From Thermocaproicibacter sp036260805 (GTDB lineage: Bacteria; Bacillota; Clostridia; Oscillospirales; Acutalibacteraceae), in the NCBI GenBank assembly GCA_036260805.1, contig DATALZ010000015.1, forward strand, positions 1 through 64,000: a stretch of DNA of 64,000 nt. The letters are read 5' to 3'. The position numbers and the translations under genes are program-made. Positions 50,410 through 59,480 of this stretch are shown one piece after another (the stretch's first letter is position 1; the number at the start of each line of letters is the position of its first letter). The notes under the pieces were generated by a model, which saw only the letters and a program-made list of their open reading frames with translations, made no database searches and had not been told where the DNA came from.

Positions 50410-51471
50410 ATGCACATGAAATCCGGCGCATTGCTGGCTGTGGTTCTGGCGGCGGCTTGCGCCTTACTGATTTTTCCTGCGCAAGCCGCACAGGGAGCAA
50501 AAAACGGCGTGGATTATTCTTTGAATATTCTGGTACCGTCTCTGTATCCGTTTATGGTTCTCTCCGTGTTTGTGGTAAAAAGCGGTCTTGCCGAAAAAAT
50601 CGGAACCGTACTGGAGAGGCCGACACAGGCGCTGTTCCGCCTTCCCGGCGGGGCGGCGGCATCCGTTCTGATGAGCGCAATCGGCGGGTTCCCATCCGGT
50701 GCCCGCTCGACCGCCGCGCTTTACGAGGCGGGAATTATTACGCGCTCACAGGCGGAACGGATGATGTGTTTTTGCGTGAACGCAGGCCCCTCTTTTGTGA
50801 TTACCGCCGTAGGGGTCGGATTTCTGCAAAACGCTCAGGCAGGAGCGATTTTATTTGCGTCGCAGATAACTTCTTTTCTCATTATGGGAATCCTAAGCGG
50901 CGTATTTTCGGGCACAAAAAAGGAAGCGCAGAGCAGGCAAAAGAAAAAGCCTCCGGTCGGAACGGCACAAGCACTGATTGAGTCCGCGTCGGATGCCGCT
51001 TACTCAACGCTGATGATGTGCTGCCTGGTGATTCTGTTCGCAGCCATGATAAATCTGCTGCGGATGGCCGTGAAAGCGCCGAAGCTCTCGGTCGTTTTGT
51101 CCGCACTGCTTGAAGTTACCGGCGGATGTGCCGACCTTTCGAGGTTCGGCGCGCCGCTGTGGGTGATTGCGTTTGCAATCGGCTGGAGCGGGGTCTGCGT
51201 ACATTTTCAGGTGCTTTCGTGCCTTGGCGGACTGCAGATACGAAAAATGCGGTTTGTTCTCTGCCGCCTTCTTCAGGGAGCTATTTCGGCTGCAGTCTGC
51301 TTCGGACTTACCGTACTTTTCCCGCAGAGCGCAGAAACTTTCAGCAGCTTCAGCGGGCCGGTTTACGGAATCTTCTCAAACTCCGTACCGTCCGCCGCTG
51401 CCCTTGCTGTTTTGTGCGCCGCACTTTTGTTCTGCATGCCCCACGAAAGACTGGAAATTGAAGAGGAATAA
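50410..51471 (+). CDS. ylbJ: Sporulation integral membrane protein YlbJ
   Basis: 353 residues, about eight TM segments, nucleoside-recognition/gate-type repeats. Family text: NILVPSLYPFMVLSVFVVKS, IGGFPSGARSTAALYEAG, and FCVNAGPSFVITAVGVGFL, with a second half beginning DAAYSTLMMCCLVILFA. YlbJ is SigE-dependent in Bacillus and affects spore assembly. The ATG at 50410 has GGAGG 5 nt upstream; 50416 is also possible. Divergent from yqfC, so a cluster of sporulation genes spans the gap. Confidence 0.88.
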   Translation: MHMKSGALLAVVLAAACALLIFPAQAAQGAKNGVDYSLNILVPSLYPFMVLSVFVVKSGLAEKIGTVLERPTQALFRLPGGAAASVLMSAIGGFPSGARSTAALYEAGIITRSQAERMMCFCVNAGPSFVITAVGVGFLQNAQAGAILFASQITSFLIMGILSGVFSGTKKEAQSRQKKKPPVGTAQALIESASDAAYSTLMMCCLVILFAAMINLLRMAVKAPKLSVVLSALLEVTGGCADLSRFGAPLWVIAFAIGWSGVCVHFQVLSCLGGLQIRKMRFVLCRLLQGAISAAVCFGLTVLFPQSAETFSSFSGPVYGIFSNSVPSAAALAVLCAALLFCMPHERLEIEEE

Positions 51472-51534
51472 TGTTATAATAATAAAAAAATTTATGTTTG
51501 CTTCTTAATATCTCTTTACGGGAGCAGAAAAAAT

Positions 51535-51735
51535 ATGTTTGGAAAAAAGAAAGTTAAACTGTTTGGAAATGAAATTGAGCCAAACTGCGCTTACTGTGCT
51601 CATTTTTCGGACGGGATCTGCCGGGTAAACCTGAAAGGGCCGCCCTGCGGAAGCTTTCGCTATGACCCGCTGAAACGAACACCGGAACATTCCCCCGCCT
51701 TGAAAGACTACAATCCGGACGATTTTAAATTATAA
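51535..51735 (+). CDS. Small four-cysteine protein
   Basis: 66 residues. Four cysteines in CAYCAHF, ICRVN and PCGSFRYDPLKR suggest a small zinc-binding fold, and the C-terminal PEHSPALKDYNPDDFKL is polar. Proteins of this plan ending in YDPLKR-P...F are common in Clostridia but have no known role. The ribosome site is GGGAG. 63 nt after ylbJ with a terminator behind it. Confidence 0.7.
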   Translation: MFGKKKVKLFGNEIEPNCAYCAHFSDGICRVNLKGPPCGSFRYDPLKRTPEHSPALKDYNPDDFKL

Positions 51736-51751
51736 ATTTATAATAAAAAAG

Positions 51752-51798
51752 GGCCGTTCCCGATAAGCTGACCGAGGTTCAGTTCATCAGGAGCGGCC
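51752..51798. terminator. Bidirectional terminator
   Basis: Interrupted long stem (GGCCG...CGGCC with inner CTGA/TCAG pairing) with A and T tracts on either side, between convergent genes. Confidence 0.75.
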
Positions 51799-51813
51799 TT
51801 ATTTTATTGCGGT

Positions 51814-53007
51814 TCAGGCGTCACGGAAAATGGAATCCATATCTTCCGTTACGGATGGTTCAATCAGGTGGTTCTTAACCATATCCGTCATAATTTTTAT
51901 GGCATCACCGTGTGACATTCCCTTTCGGTAAGGTCTGTCTTCGGTAAGCGCCTGATAAATATCGACGCATGCAAGAATTCTTGAATTAAAATCAAGCCGG
52001 CCTTCGCTTAATCCGAACGGATAACCGGAGCCGTTCAGCTTTTCGTGATGGTTGGACGCCCACTCTGTGATTTGCTGGAACCCGTTAATCATTTCGAGTA
52101 TTTTACGCGTATAGAACGGATGGGACTGAATCACCTGGAATTCGCTGCGGTCAAGCTTCGCAGGCTTGTCAAGAATTGAATTCGGCACTACCAGTTTTCC
52201 AAGGTCATGGAGGTCGGCGGCAATCCGCATTTGCCAGTATGTAGTTTCATCGAATTCGTAATACTGGCAGATAAAGCCGGTTCGTTCGCTGATCCCGCGT
52301 GAATGTGACCCGGTAAACGGAGATTTGGCGTCGATAATGCGGCTGAAAATCTGAGATATTCCACGGATCTGCTTATAATTGAGCTCGCGCTTTACAAGCG
52401 GAAGCATGGAAATAAGCGTATTCTGAAGGAACATGTCGTTCATGCCCAGCCAAAACTCGACGTTGTGGCCAAGCTCAATGGCAGCCTCGCATAAATCGGG
52501 GTCAAAAAAGCGGGCTTCCTTAATAATGGAATCCGTAATCGCGTCTGTATTCCATTGAAGCGAGTAACGAATGGCAATGTAATCTGCCAGGTGGATGATT
52601 CTTGAATACAGAGGGATGTGATTGCCCGATATTCCAAAAAAGCCGGTCCCGTCATAGTTTTCGTGGTGATATAGTATAACGTTATCCTGCCTGACAAGGA
52701 AAGGGAAAGTCTCAAGATTTTTTTCCCCCTCAATACAGTGGTAGGGACTGGCTTCCATGGCTGCCTCCGATTGCTGGTGCAGGCTGTTCTCCCTTTGCAG
52801 AGAACCCATAACGCCGTTATCATGAAGCAGCGAATAGGAGATAAGATCAAACAGCTGTCTGTCTTCAATACCGATCTCTTTGGCAATCCGAGCTGAAATA
52901 TAGGCAACGCGCATTCCGTGATTCGTATTGTTACTGAGAACTTCTTTTTCGGCAAAATCCAATGTTTGAGAGAGGGAAATAAGCAGTTCATTGACGTTGA
53001 ACAACAT
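51814..53007 (-). CDS. Tandem HD-domain protein (HD-GYP type)
   Basis: 397 residues with two HD domains. The first (residues ~25-200) has LHDNGVMGS and HHENYDGTGFFGIS: the HD is kept, but GK of HDxGK is lost and GYP reads GFF. The second (~215-397) is canonical: DLHDLGKLVVPNSILDKP and HHEKLNGSGYPFGL. HD-GYP proteins hydrolyse cyclic-di-GMP or related nucleotides; this arrangement suggests a regulatory first half and a catalytic second half. No receiver or membrane part. Upstream 245 nt (53008-53252) are extremely A+T-rich without another gene. Confidence 0.82.
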   Translation of the reverse strand: MLFNVNELLISLSQTLDFAEKEVLSNNTNHGMRVAYISARIAKEIGIEDRQLFDLISYSLLHDNGVMGSLQRENSLHQQSEAAMEASPYHCIEGEKNLETFPFLVRQDNVILYHHENYDGTGFFGISGNHIPLYSRIIHLADYIAIRYSLQWNTDAITDSIIKEARFFDPDLCEAAIELGHNVEFWLGMNDMFLQNTLISMLPLVKRELNYKQIRGISQIFSRIIDAKSPFTGSHSRGISERTGFICQYYEFDETTYWQMRIAADLHDLGKLVVPNSILDKPAKLDRSEFQVIQSHPFYTRKILEMINGFQQITEWASNHHEKLNGSGYPFGLSEGRLDFNSRILACVDIYQALTEDRPYRKGMSHGDAIKIMTDMVKNHLIEPSVTEDMDSIFRDA

Positions 53008-53270
53008 AATATCACTACGCTTTACTTTATTAGGTTAAATAGCAATGCAAGAATATTATAGCAGTGATTTTTCTCCGCATTTTTCTATAAAGTATGTAAA
53101 AAATTTACAAAGTGCCAAATTTGCTTAAAGTTTAACAATATATTTTTATATATTAGTTAATTTTCATATTTTTATATCACAATTGGAAAAACTGTTGAGA
53201 AAAATTAAATTATCAATCTTTTATATATTTTTATTTTTTTTGCATAAACTTCATGTTGGAGGTGATATTT

Positions 53271-53447
53271 ATGCAAAAGCAGTATCAGGATTTATACAGC
53301 CTGATTCAGGAAGATAAAGAAGCGGGAAGATATTACTCCTGCCTGCCAGGCTATGTGAAAGACTCAATCAGCCAGAGAGCGGAAAATGTAAATTCTTTTG
53401 ATACTCTTCGTGATTATGCGGAGAATCTGACGCGCGCCGACGATTAA
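53271..53447 (+). CDS. Small hypothetical protein
   Basis: 58 residues, MQKQYQDLYSLIQEDKEAGR at the start and SFDTLRDYAENLTRADD at the end; acidic, helical, no cysteine or membrane segment. The ATG at 53271 has a perfect GGAGGTGA site 5 nt upstream, so translation is likely efficient. Upstream is the very A+T-rich stretch shared with the divergent HD-domain gene. Function unknown. Confidence 0.65.
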   Translation: MQKQYQDLYSLIQEDKEAGRYYSCLPGYVKDSISQRAENVNSFDTLRDYAENLTRADD

Positions 53448-53567
53448 ATTACCGGCAGGCAACAGCGATTACAAATGTCAGCTGCGGTCCAAAGTACCGT
53501 TGCTTTTATAAAGTGACCATTTGACGGTAATTGGCTATAAAAACTTTGAACAATGAGGTGAGGCTGC

Positions 53568-54044
53568 ATGATTTTGTCAGCAAAGAAATGGGTTACCTAT
53601 GCGATCTTTCTGGTAATTACCCTTGGATTAGGCGGTTTATCCACCCTGTTGACGCGCAATGCAATGGTATCCTACGAAAGTGTTAAGAAATCTCCGCTTA
53701 CCCCGCCGTCTTATGTTTTTCCCTTTGTCTGGACTGTGCTTTTTATTTTAATGGCGATTGGGGCATCTATGGTTTTCCTTTCCGGTGACCCGGGCAGAGG
53801 CAAGGCATTGCTGATATTTTTCGCGCAGCTGATTGTAAACTTTTTCTGGAGTATCTTCTTTTTTAATTTTCAAGCCTACCTGTTTTCATTCTTCTGGCTT
53901 CTGCTTCTTTGGGTGCTTATTTTTGCTATGATTGTCCTGTTTTACAGAATCAGCAAAACTGCCGCTCTGCTGCAGATTCCTTATCTTTTGTGGGTAACGT
54001 TTGCCGGATATTTAAACTTTATGGTTTGGCTGCTGAACCGCTGA
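53568..54044 (+). CDS. tspO: TspO/MBR family protein
   Basis: 158 residues, five TM helices. Family signatures: SPLTPPSYVFPFVWTVLFILMA-type text (PP..VFPFVW), and LPYLLWVTFAGYLNFMVW-like C-terminus. TspO proteins bind porphyrins and act in stress signalling; the usual asparagine in the last helix (GYLNF) is present. Ribosome site GAGGTGAGG. Single gene. Confidence 0.9.
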   Translation: MILSAKKWVTYAIFLVITLGLGGLSTLLTRNAMVSYESVKKSPLTPPSYVFPFVWTVLFILMAIGASMVFLSGDPGRGKALLIFFAQLIVNFFWSIFFFNFQAYLFSFFWLLLLWVLIFAMIVLFYRISKTAALLQIPYLLWVTFAGYLNFMVWLLNR

Positions 54045-54185
54045 GCCTTCTGCTTTCTCCTGCAAAACAAAAGCAAGGAAGATCAATCCCCTGCGCGCGT
54101 TTTCCTTTCCCGGATATAGTATAATAAGGCTGAATATCTCGGACATAAGAAGCCGGTAACTCAACGCTGCACAAAGGGGAACAGA

Positions 54186-55142
54186 ATGATGAAGGAACAG
54201 AAAACTATTTTTGTGGATTATCCGCTTAACGAAAAGCAAAGGGATGAACTGGAAGCCGCAGCCGCGGGGTGCCGATTGATTGAGACGGATGACCAGCGGA
54301 TTTCTCCTGAGCTGATCCGCCAAGCGAATGTAATTCTGGGCAACCCGAAACCGGAGCTTCTGTACAATGCGGAAAATCTGGAATGGATTCAGTTGGGCAG
54401 TGCGGGAGCCGACGCCTATATAAGGTTTCTTCCTCAGGGCGTGATCCTCACGAATGCCGCGGGCGCATACGGGCCGTCTATCGGGGAATATATGGTCTGC
54501 ATGGCAATGAACCTGATGCTTGACCTGCCACAGTACCGGGACAATCAAAAGAACCATTTGTGGGAAAACAGCCACAAAGTAAGACATATTCCGGGCTCCG
54601 TCGCTCTATCCGTCGGTTTTGGGGACATTGGCCGTGAATTTGCGAGACGGTACCACGCGCTTGGCGGGCACGTAATCGGTGTAAAAAGAACGCTTGGACA
54701 AAAGCCGGATTATCTGGACGAACTGCATACCATCGACGAACTGGATTCCCTTCTGCCACGTGCCAATGTGGTTGCGCTGAGTCTGCCCTCGACCGCTGAA
54801 ACGAAGCACCTTTTTGGCAGACAGAAATTCGAGCGGATGAAAAAAGACGCCATACTGATTAACGTAGGACGCGGAACCGCGGTTGACACAAACGATTTGT
54901 GCGAAGCGCTGCAGGCCGGAGAAATTGGAGGCGCGGCGCTTGACGTGACGGAACCGGAGCCGCTGCCGAAAGACAGCCCGCTTTGGGAGATTCCAAATGT
55001 CGTGATCACACCGCATGTTGCCGGCGGCTGGGATGTTACAGAAAACTTTGAACGGGTTTTCCGCATTTCGGTGGAAAATGTGAGAAGATATTTGAATGGA
55101 GAACCGCTCAAAAATGTGGTTAACCTTAACTTAGGCTATTAA
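54186..55142 (+). CDS. D-isomer 2-hydroxyacid dehydrogenase
   Basis: 318 residues. The NAD-binding motif is SVGFGDIGREFARRYHALGG and the catalytic residues Arg, Glu and His lie in NVGRGTAVD, DVTEPEPLP and TPHVAGG. Such enzymes reduce 2-oxo acids to D-2-hydroxy acids; the substrate cannot be told from sequence. ATG (54186 or 54189) behind AAAGGGGA. Own terminator at 55148. Confidence 0.88.
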   Translation: MMKEQKTIFVDYPLNEKQRDELEAAAAGCRLIETDDQRISPELIRQANVILGNPKPELLYNAENLEWIQLGSAGADAYIRFLPQGVILTNAAGAYGPSIGEYMVCMAMNLMLDLPQYRDNQKNHLWENSHKVRHIPGSVALSVGFGDIGREFARRYHALGGHVIGVKRTLGQKPDYLDELHTIDELDSLLPRANVVALSLPSTAETKHLFGRQKFERMKKDAILINVGRGTAVDTNDLCEALQAGEIGGAALDVTEPEPLPKDSPLWEIPNVVITPHVAGGWDVTENFERVFRISVENVRRYLNGEPLKNVVNLNLGY

Positions 55143-55147
55143 GTATT

Positions 55148-55174
55148 GGCGTCTGCAATGCAGGCGCCTTTTTA
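55148..55174 (+). terminator. Terminator of the dehydrogenase gene
   Basis: GGCGTCTGC AAT GCAGGCGCC, a 9-bp stem with one G-U pair, then TTTTT. Confidence 0.9.
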
Positions 55175-55193
55175 ATTTAGTCTTTAAATACGA

Positions 55194-55254
55194 ATAACTT
55201 GTAATTAATTTTATATAACTATATTGACAAGTTATACAATCGTGCTATACTTGT
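55194..55254 (+). promoter_or_regulatory. Promoter with three related half-sites (RHH-clpB unit)
   Basis: Promoter TTGACA (55224-55229), 16-bp spacer, TATACT (55246-55251). Around it, ATAACTTGT (55194-55202) and its exact complement ACAAGTTAT (55227-55235) form a 9-bp inverted repeat, and TATACTTGT (55246-55254) is a third near copy over the -10. No CIRCE or CtsR box is seen. The pattern suggests an operator, possibly for the ribbon-helix-helix protein it precedes. Confidence 0.6.
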
Positions 55255-55282
55255 TTCAGATTGAGAAACAGAGGTGAATCCT

Positions 55283-55948
55283 TTGGACAGAAACGTCTAC
55301 AGCCTTGTACTGCTTGATGAAGTTGTCGACGCAGTGGATAAGCTGGCCTATGAACGCAGCACCAGCCGAAGCAATTTAATCAACCAGATTCTGGCGGAAT
55401 ATCTCTCCTGCCCGATTCCGGAAAACAGAATTCGCGATATTTTTGGCTGTATGGAAAAGATGTTCGCCGGGCTGGATAATTTTCAGTTCCGCGACCAGCC
55501 GAGCGACAGCATGATCTCCATTCGAAGCGCGCTGCATTACCGTTACCGGCCGACCGTGCGTTATGTGCTGGAGCTTTACCGGAAATGCGAGCCTTATTTC
55601 GGTGAGCTGAGAGTCATGTTCCGAACTCAGAACATGGAACTTCTTGAGCTTTCGGAAGATTTTTTCCGTTTTTGGGAAAACCTCGAAAACCAGTGGATCG
55701 GCCGCTGCTTCCCGGGAGGAAAAGCGCCCTGCGAAACGGAACCCGGCAGGTATTCCCGCAGGCTGAATTTACCGCAGAATGAAGAAGACCGAACCAACGA
55801 AAGAGTCGCCCAGGCAATTCTTTGCTATATCCGTGAATTTGATTCCGTTATGAAAGAATACTTTTCTGGTTCGGACGACCGGGAAAACACAGAACAGGAT
55901 ATCGAAGAACAGTATCTGGATTATTTAAAAAGGACAATTATCATTTGA
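55283..55948 (+). CDS. Ribbon-helix-helix domain protein, function unknown
   Basis: 221 residues. The N-terminal ~45 residues (NVYSLVLLDEVVDAVDKLAY, then STSRSNLINQILAEYL) read as a ribbon-helix-helix/CopG-like DNA-binding motif. The rest is helical and charged, with no recognised domain, and ends EEQYLDYLKRTIII. TTG start at 55283 with AGGTG 6 nt upstream; the GTG at 55274 overlaps that site. It lies 28 nt before clpB on the same transcript, so it may regulate clpB or act with it. Confidence 0.6.
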   Translation: MDRNVYSLVLLDEVVDAVDKLAYERSTSRSNLINQILAEYLSCPIPENRIRDIFGCMEKMFAGLDNFQFRDQPSDSMISIRSALHYRYRPTVRYVLELYRKCEPYFGELRVMFRTQNMELLELSEDFFRFWENLENQWIGRCFPGGKAPCETEPGRYSRRLNLPQNEEDRTNERVAQAILCYIREFDSVMKEYFSGSDDRENTEQDIEEQYLDYLKRTIII

Positions 55949-55976
55949 TTGAAATCCCCAAAAGGAGGTACCATTT

Positions 55977-58580
55977 ATGGACGCTCAAAACTTTACACAC
56001 AAATCGCTGGAAGCCATCCAGCAGGCGCAGAGCACAGCGCTTGAAAACAACTGCATGCAGATTGAACAGGAGCATCTGGCCGACGCATTGCTGAAGCAGG
56101 AAAACGGTCTGATTCCGCAGCTGCTGAAAAAAATGGGGTTGGACACGGACGCAGTTCTCCGCGACGTGGAACAGCTTGTGAAAAAGCTGCCTGCCGTGAC
56201 GGGGCCGGGCCGTGAACCCGGGAAAATCTATGTATCCGCCGACGTGGACACGGTTCTGGCAGAAGCGGAAAATCAAGCCAAACGCATGAAGGACGAATAT
56301 GTTTCCGTAGAACATATTATGCTCGCCATGATCGACAGGCCGGACTCCGCGATGCGCGGCGTGTTTGAACGGTTTGGCATAAACCGGAACAGTTTTCTCT
56401 CTGCCCTTTCCACGGTTCGCGGAAACACACGCGTAACCAGCGACAGCCCGGAGGAAACCTACGACGCGCTTTCCAAATACGGACAGGATCTTGTCACGCT
56501 GGCGAAAAATCACAAGCTCGACCCGGTCATCGGGCGTGACGACGAAATCCGCAACGTAATTCTGATTCTTTCGCGCAAAACGAAAAACAACCCGGTTCTC
56601 ATCGGCGAGCCAGGCGTGGGCAAAACGGCGATAGCAGAGGGCCTTGCCCAGCGGATTGTGCGCGGAGATGTACCGAACAGCCTGAAGGACCGCAAGGTCT
56701 TCTCTCTGGATATGGGCGCGCTTGTCGCCGGCGCGAAATATCGCGGCGAATTTGAAGAGCGTTTCAAGGCCGTACTGAACGAAGTAAAAAAGAGCGAAGG
56801 CCGCATCATTCTGTTTATCGACGAGCTGCATACCATTGTAGGCGCGGGCAAAACCGAGGGCAGCATGGACGCCGGCAATCTTTTGAAACCGATGCTCGCG
56901 CGCGGTGAACTGCACTGCATCGGCGCCACAACGCTGAACGAGTACCGCCAGTACATTGAAAAAGACGCGGCTCTGGAGCGCCGTTTCCAGCCGGTTATGG
57001 TGGAAGAACCGTCCGTTGAGGACACAATTGCCATCCTGCGCGGCCTGAAAGAGCGTTATGAGGTATTCCACGGAGTCAAGATTCAGGATCAGGCGCTGAT
57101 TGCCGCGGCCGTGCTGAGTAACCGCTATATCTCCGACCGTTTTCTGCCGGACAAGGCGATTGACCTTGTGGACGAAGCATGCGCTATGGTTCGCACGGAG
57201 ATTGACTCCATGCCGACGGAGCTTGACGAGATTTCGCGAAAAATCATGCAGCATGAAATTGAGGAAGCGGCAATTAAAAAGGATACCGATCCGCTGACGC
57301 AGGAACATTTAAAGCAGATTCAGAAAGAACTTGCCGACGAACGCGCCCAGTTTAAAGAAAGAAAAGCAAAATGGGAAAATGAAAAGAATGCAATCGGCAA
57401 GGTTCGCAAGCTTCGCGAGGAACTGGAACAGGTAAACGCTGAAATTGAAAAGGCGGAGCGGGTCTATGACCTGAACAAAGCTGCCGAACTGAAATACGGA
57501 AAGCTGCCCGAGCTGACCAAACAGTTAAAAGCCGAAGAAGAAATTGCGGAGAAAACGCAGAATTCCGATTCTCTGCTGCACGACCGCGTAACGGACGAGG
57601 AAATCGCAAAAATCGTCGGCAAGTGGACAGGAATCCCCGTCTCGCGCCTGATGGAAAGCGAACGGGAAAAACTCCTGCGGCTGGAAGATATTCTGCACGA
57701 GCGCGTCGTGGGACAGGACGAAGCCGTGAAAAAGGTTTCGGAAGCCATTCTGCGCTCCCGGGCCGGAATTCAGGACCCAAACCGCCCCATCGGCTCGTTC
57801 CTCTTCCTCGGCCCAACCGGTGTAGGCAAAACGGAATTGGCAAAAGCACTTGCGCAGTCGCTGTTTGATGACGAGAAGAACATGGTACGCATCGACATGA
57901 CCGAATACATGGAGAAATTCTCAGTGTCGCGCCTGATTGGAGCGCCTCCGGGCTATGTGGGCTACGAGGAAGGCGGTCAGCTGACCGAAGCAGTGCGCAG
58001 GCATCCATATTCCGTCGTGTTGTTCGACGAAGTGGAGAAAGCACACCCGGATGTTTTCAATATTCTGCTTCAGGTACTGGATGACGGCCGAATTACCGAC
58101 TCGCAGGGACGCACAGTCGATTTTAAAAACACAATCATTATCCTGACTTCGAACCTCGGCTCCAGCTACATTCTGGATGGCATCAAATCCGACGGAAGCA
58201 TCAGCGAGGACGCCAGGAAGCAGGTAAATACCCTGCTGAAGCAGCAGTTCCGCCCTGAATTTCTTAACCGTCTGGACGAAATTGTGTTTTACCGTCCGCT
58301 TGCGCGCGACGAAATTTTCAAAATCATTGATCTGCAGATTGCCGATCTGCAGAAACGTCTGCAGGAAAAGCAGCTGCAGGTAGAGCTCACCGATGCGGCG
58401 AAGGAGTACATTGTTTCAAGCGGTTATGATCCTGTTTACGGTGCAAGGCCGCTGAAGCGATTCATCCAGAGCAATCTGGAAACGCTCATAGCCAAAAAAA
58501 TAATCTCCGGAACATTAAAGCCAAAAACAGTTTTACACATTGACTCCGACGGCAGTGATTTGACCATCACAGAAAAATAA
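55977..58580 (+). CDS. clpB: ATP-dependent disaggregase ClpB
   Basis: 867-residue Hsp100. Clp N-domain repeats, AAA+ 1 with GEPGVGKTAIAEG and a conserved AGAKYRGEFEER pore loop region, the M-domain coiled coil (~410-520), and AAA+ 2 with LFLGPTGVGKTELAKAL and GAPPGYVGYEEGGQLTEAV. It resolubilises protein aggregates with DnaK. AGGAGG lies 8 nt before the ATG. Expressed from the promoter before the ribbon-helix-helix gene, not from a CIRCE/CtsR promoter. Confidence 0.97.
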   Translation: MDAQNFTHKSLEAIQQAQSTALENNCMQIEQEHLADALLKQENGLIPQLLKKMGLDTDAVLRDVEQLVKKLPAVTGPGREPGKIYVSADVDTVLAEAENQAKRMKDEYVSVEHIMLAMIDRPDSAMRGVFERFGINRNSFLSALSTVRGNTRVTSDSPEETYDALSKYGQDLVTLAKNHKLDPVIGRDDEIRNVILILSRKTKNNPVLIGEPGVGKTAIAEGLAQRIVRGDVPNSLKDRKVFSLDMGALVAGAKYRGEFEERFKAVLNEVKKSEGRIILFIDELHTIVGAGKTEGSMDAGNLLKPMLARGELHCIGATTLNEYRQYIEKDAALERRFQPVMVEEPSVEDTIAILRGLKERYEVFHGVKIQDQALIAAAVLSNRYISDRFLPDKAIDLVDEACAMVRTEIDSMPTELDEISRKIMQHEIEEAAIKKDTDPLTQEHLKQIQKELADERAQFKERKAKWENEKNAIGKVRKLREELEQVNAEIEKAERVYDLNKAAELKYGKLPELTKQLKAEEEIAEKTQNSDSLLHDRVTDEEIAKIVGKWTGIPVSRLMESEREKLLRLEDILHERVVGQDEAVKKVSEAILRSRAGIQDPNRPIGSFLFLGPTGVGKTELAKALAQSLFDDEKNMVRIDMTEYMEKFSVSRLIGAPPGYVGYEEGGQLTEAVRRHPYSVVLFDEVEKAHPDVFNILLQVLDDGRITDSQGRTVDFKNTIIILTSNLGSSYILDGIKSDGSISEDARKQVNTLLKQQFRPEFLNRLDEIVFYRPLARDEIFKIIDLQIADLQKRLQEKQLQVELTDAAKEYIVSSGYDPVYGARPLKRFIQSNLETLIAKKIISGTLKPKTVLHIDSDGSDLTITEK

Positions 58581-58586
58581 GCGACA

Positions 58587-58619
58587 AAGGGCGGCCCGGT
58601 AATCCGGGCCGCCCTTTTT
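58587..58619. terminator. Strong terminator after clpB
   Basis: AAGGGCGGCCCGG / CCGGGCCGCCCTT, 13-bp perfect stem with a TAAT loop and T tracts; it also serves the convergent tetR-type gene. Confidence 0.95.
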
Positions 58620-58637
58620 ATGTACTATATGGGTAAA

Positions 58638-59213
58638 TCAGTAAGGCAGTGCGCTAGCCTCATCCAAATCTTTCCTTGCATGATATCCAACGCTTTGCAG
58701 GAGCTCGAGTTCATCCGACAAAATGCTCTTGCAGTTAAAAATCTTATCAGCCACCAAAGAACTGTAAACCAGAATTACAAACGACTGGGCCTGATCCTCT
58801 GAAAGCTTCAGCTGGCCCGAAAGTTTTACTCCGATTTCCCGGATGCCGTCCAGAAATTCTTTTAGTTCCGGCTTGCATAATTCGCTGTACTGCGGGTTGG
58901 TTAAAACCTGAATGACAAACTTAGCACGCGAATCCGTTTTGGAACGATAGTTGATCAGGCGCTGCATTCTAAGCTGGGGTGAGATTTTTTCATCAATCAG
59001 GATTGGAAAAATTTCTTCGCGTACCGTATCGAAATACCGTTTTACCAGTTCGACAATAATATCGTCCTTATTTTTAAAATACTGATAAATGGAAGCCTCG
59101 TTGATACCGGCCGCACCTGCAAGTTTCTTAATGGATGTTTTGTCGATTCCATATTCAGCAAAAGCATCTGCAAAATGTTCCAGATACTCCGCTTTTCTTT
59201 CTTCTCGTTCCAC
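58638..59213 (-). CDS. TetR/AcrR family transcriptional regulator
   Basis: 191 residues. The N-terminal helix-turn-helix is FAEYGIDKTSIKKLAGAAGI followed by NEASIYQYFKNKDDI, the TetR signature. The ligand-binding C-terminal domain is divergent, so the effector is unknown. GTG start with GGGGG 6 nt upstream. It may control its own promoter; the target genes are not obvious, since the neighbours are a DUF1540 gene and clpB in other orientations. Confidence 0.85.
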   Translation of the reverse strand: MEREERKAEYLEHFADAFAEYGIDKTSIKKLAGAAGINEASIYQYFKNKDDIIVELVKRYFDTVREEIFPILIDEKISPQLRMQRLINYRSKTDSRAKFVIQVLTNPQYSELCKPELKEFLDGIREIGVKLSGQLKLSEDQAQSFVILVYSSLVADKIFNCKSILSDELELLQSVGYHARKDLDEASALPY

Positions 59214-59246
59214 AATATTCCCCCACTATGCTTTCGTTTCACTAGG

Positions 59247-59259
59247 GAATATTTTATTC
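59247..59259. promoter_or_regulatory. Candidate TetR operator
   Basis: GAATA TTT TATTC, a perfect palindrome 33 bp upstream of the tetR-type gene, within a wider imperfect repeat CACT...AGTG. Position fits autoregulation; no experimental support. Confidence 0.35.
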
Positions 59260-59444
59260 GGGAAAAGTGCTTTTATAATTACGATTTAGAATTATTGTTT
59301 GATTTTTATTATTTCTTTCAGTAATTTGTTAAAACAACTATTTTTCAAACCTGTTTTTGCAGCCAAACATTCAAAAGCTGTTACAGCACAAGCTTTGCCT
59401 GTTCTGCGAAACCTGTTTGCGGCAAAATGGCATCATCAAAGAAA

Positions 59445-59476
59445 TTCCCTGCCGGGAAAATCCGGCAGGGAAAAAT
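59445..59476. terminator. Terminator of the DUF1540 gene
   Basis: TTCCCTGCCGG / CCGGCAGGGAA, 11-bp perfect stem with a T tract on the minus strand. Confidence 0.88.
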
Positions 59477-59480
59477 AGAT

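Noticed and set aside
55941..57308. Long open frame (455 codons) antisense to clpB
   Set aside because: It mirrors codon bias of clpB, has no ribosome site and no recognisable domain; clpB is unambiguous on the other strand.
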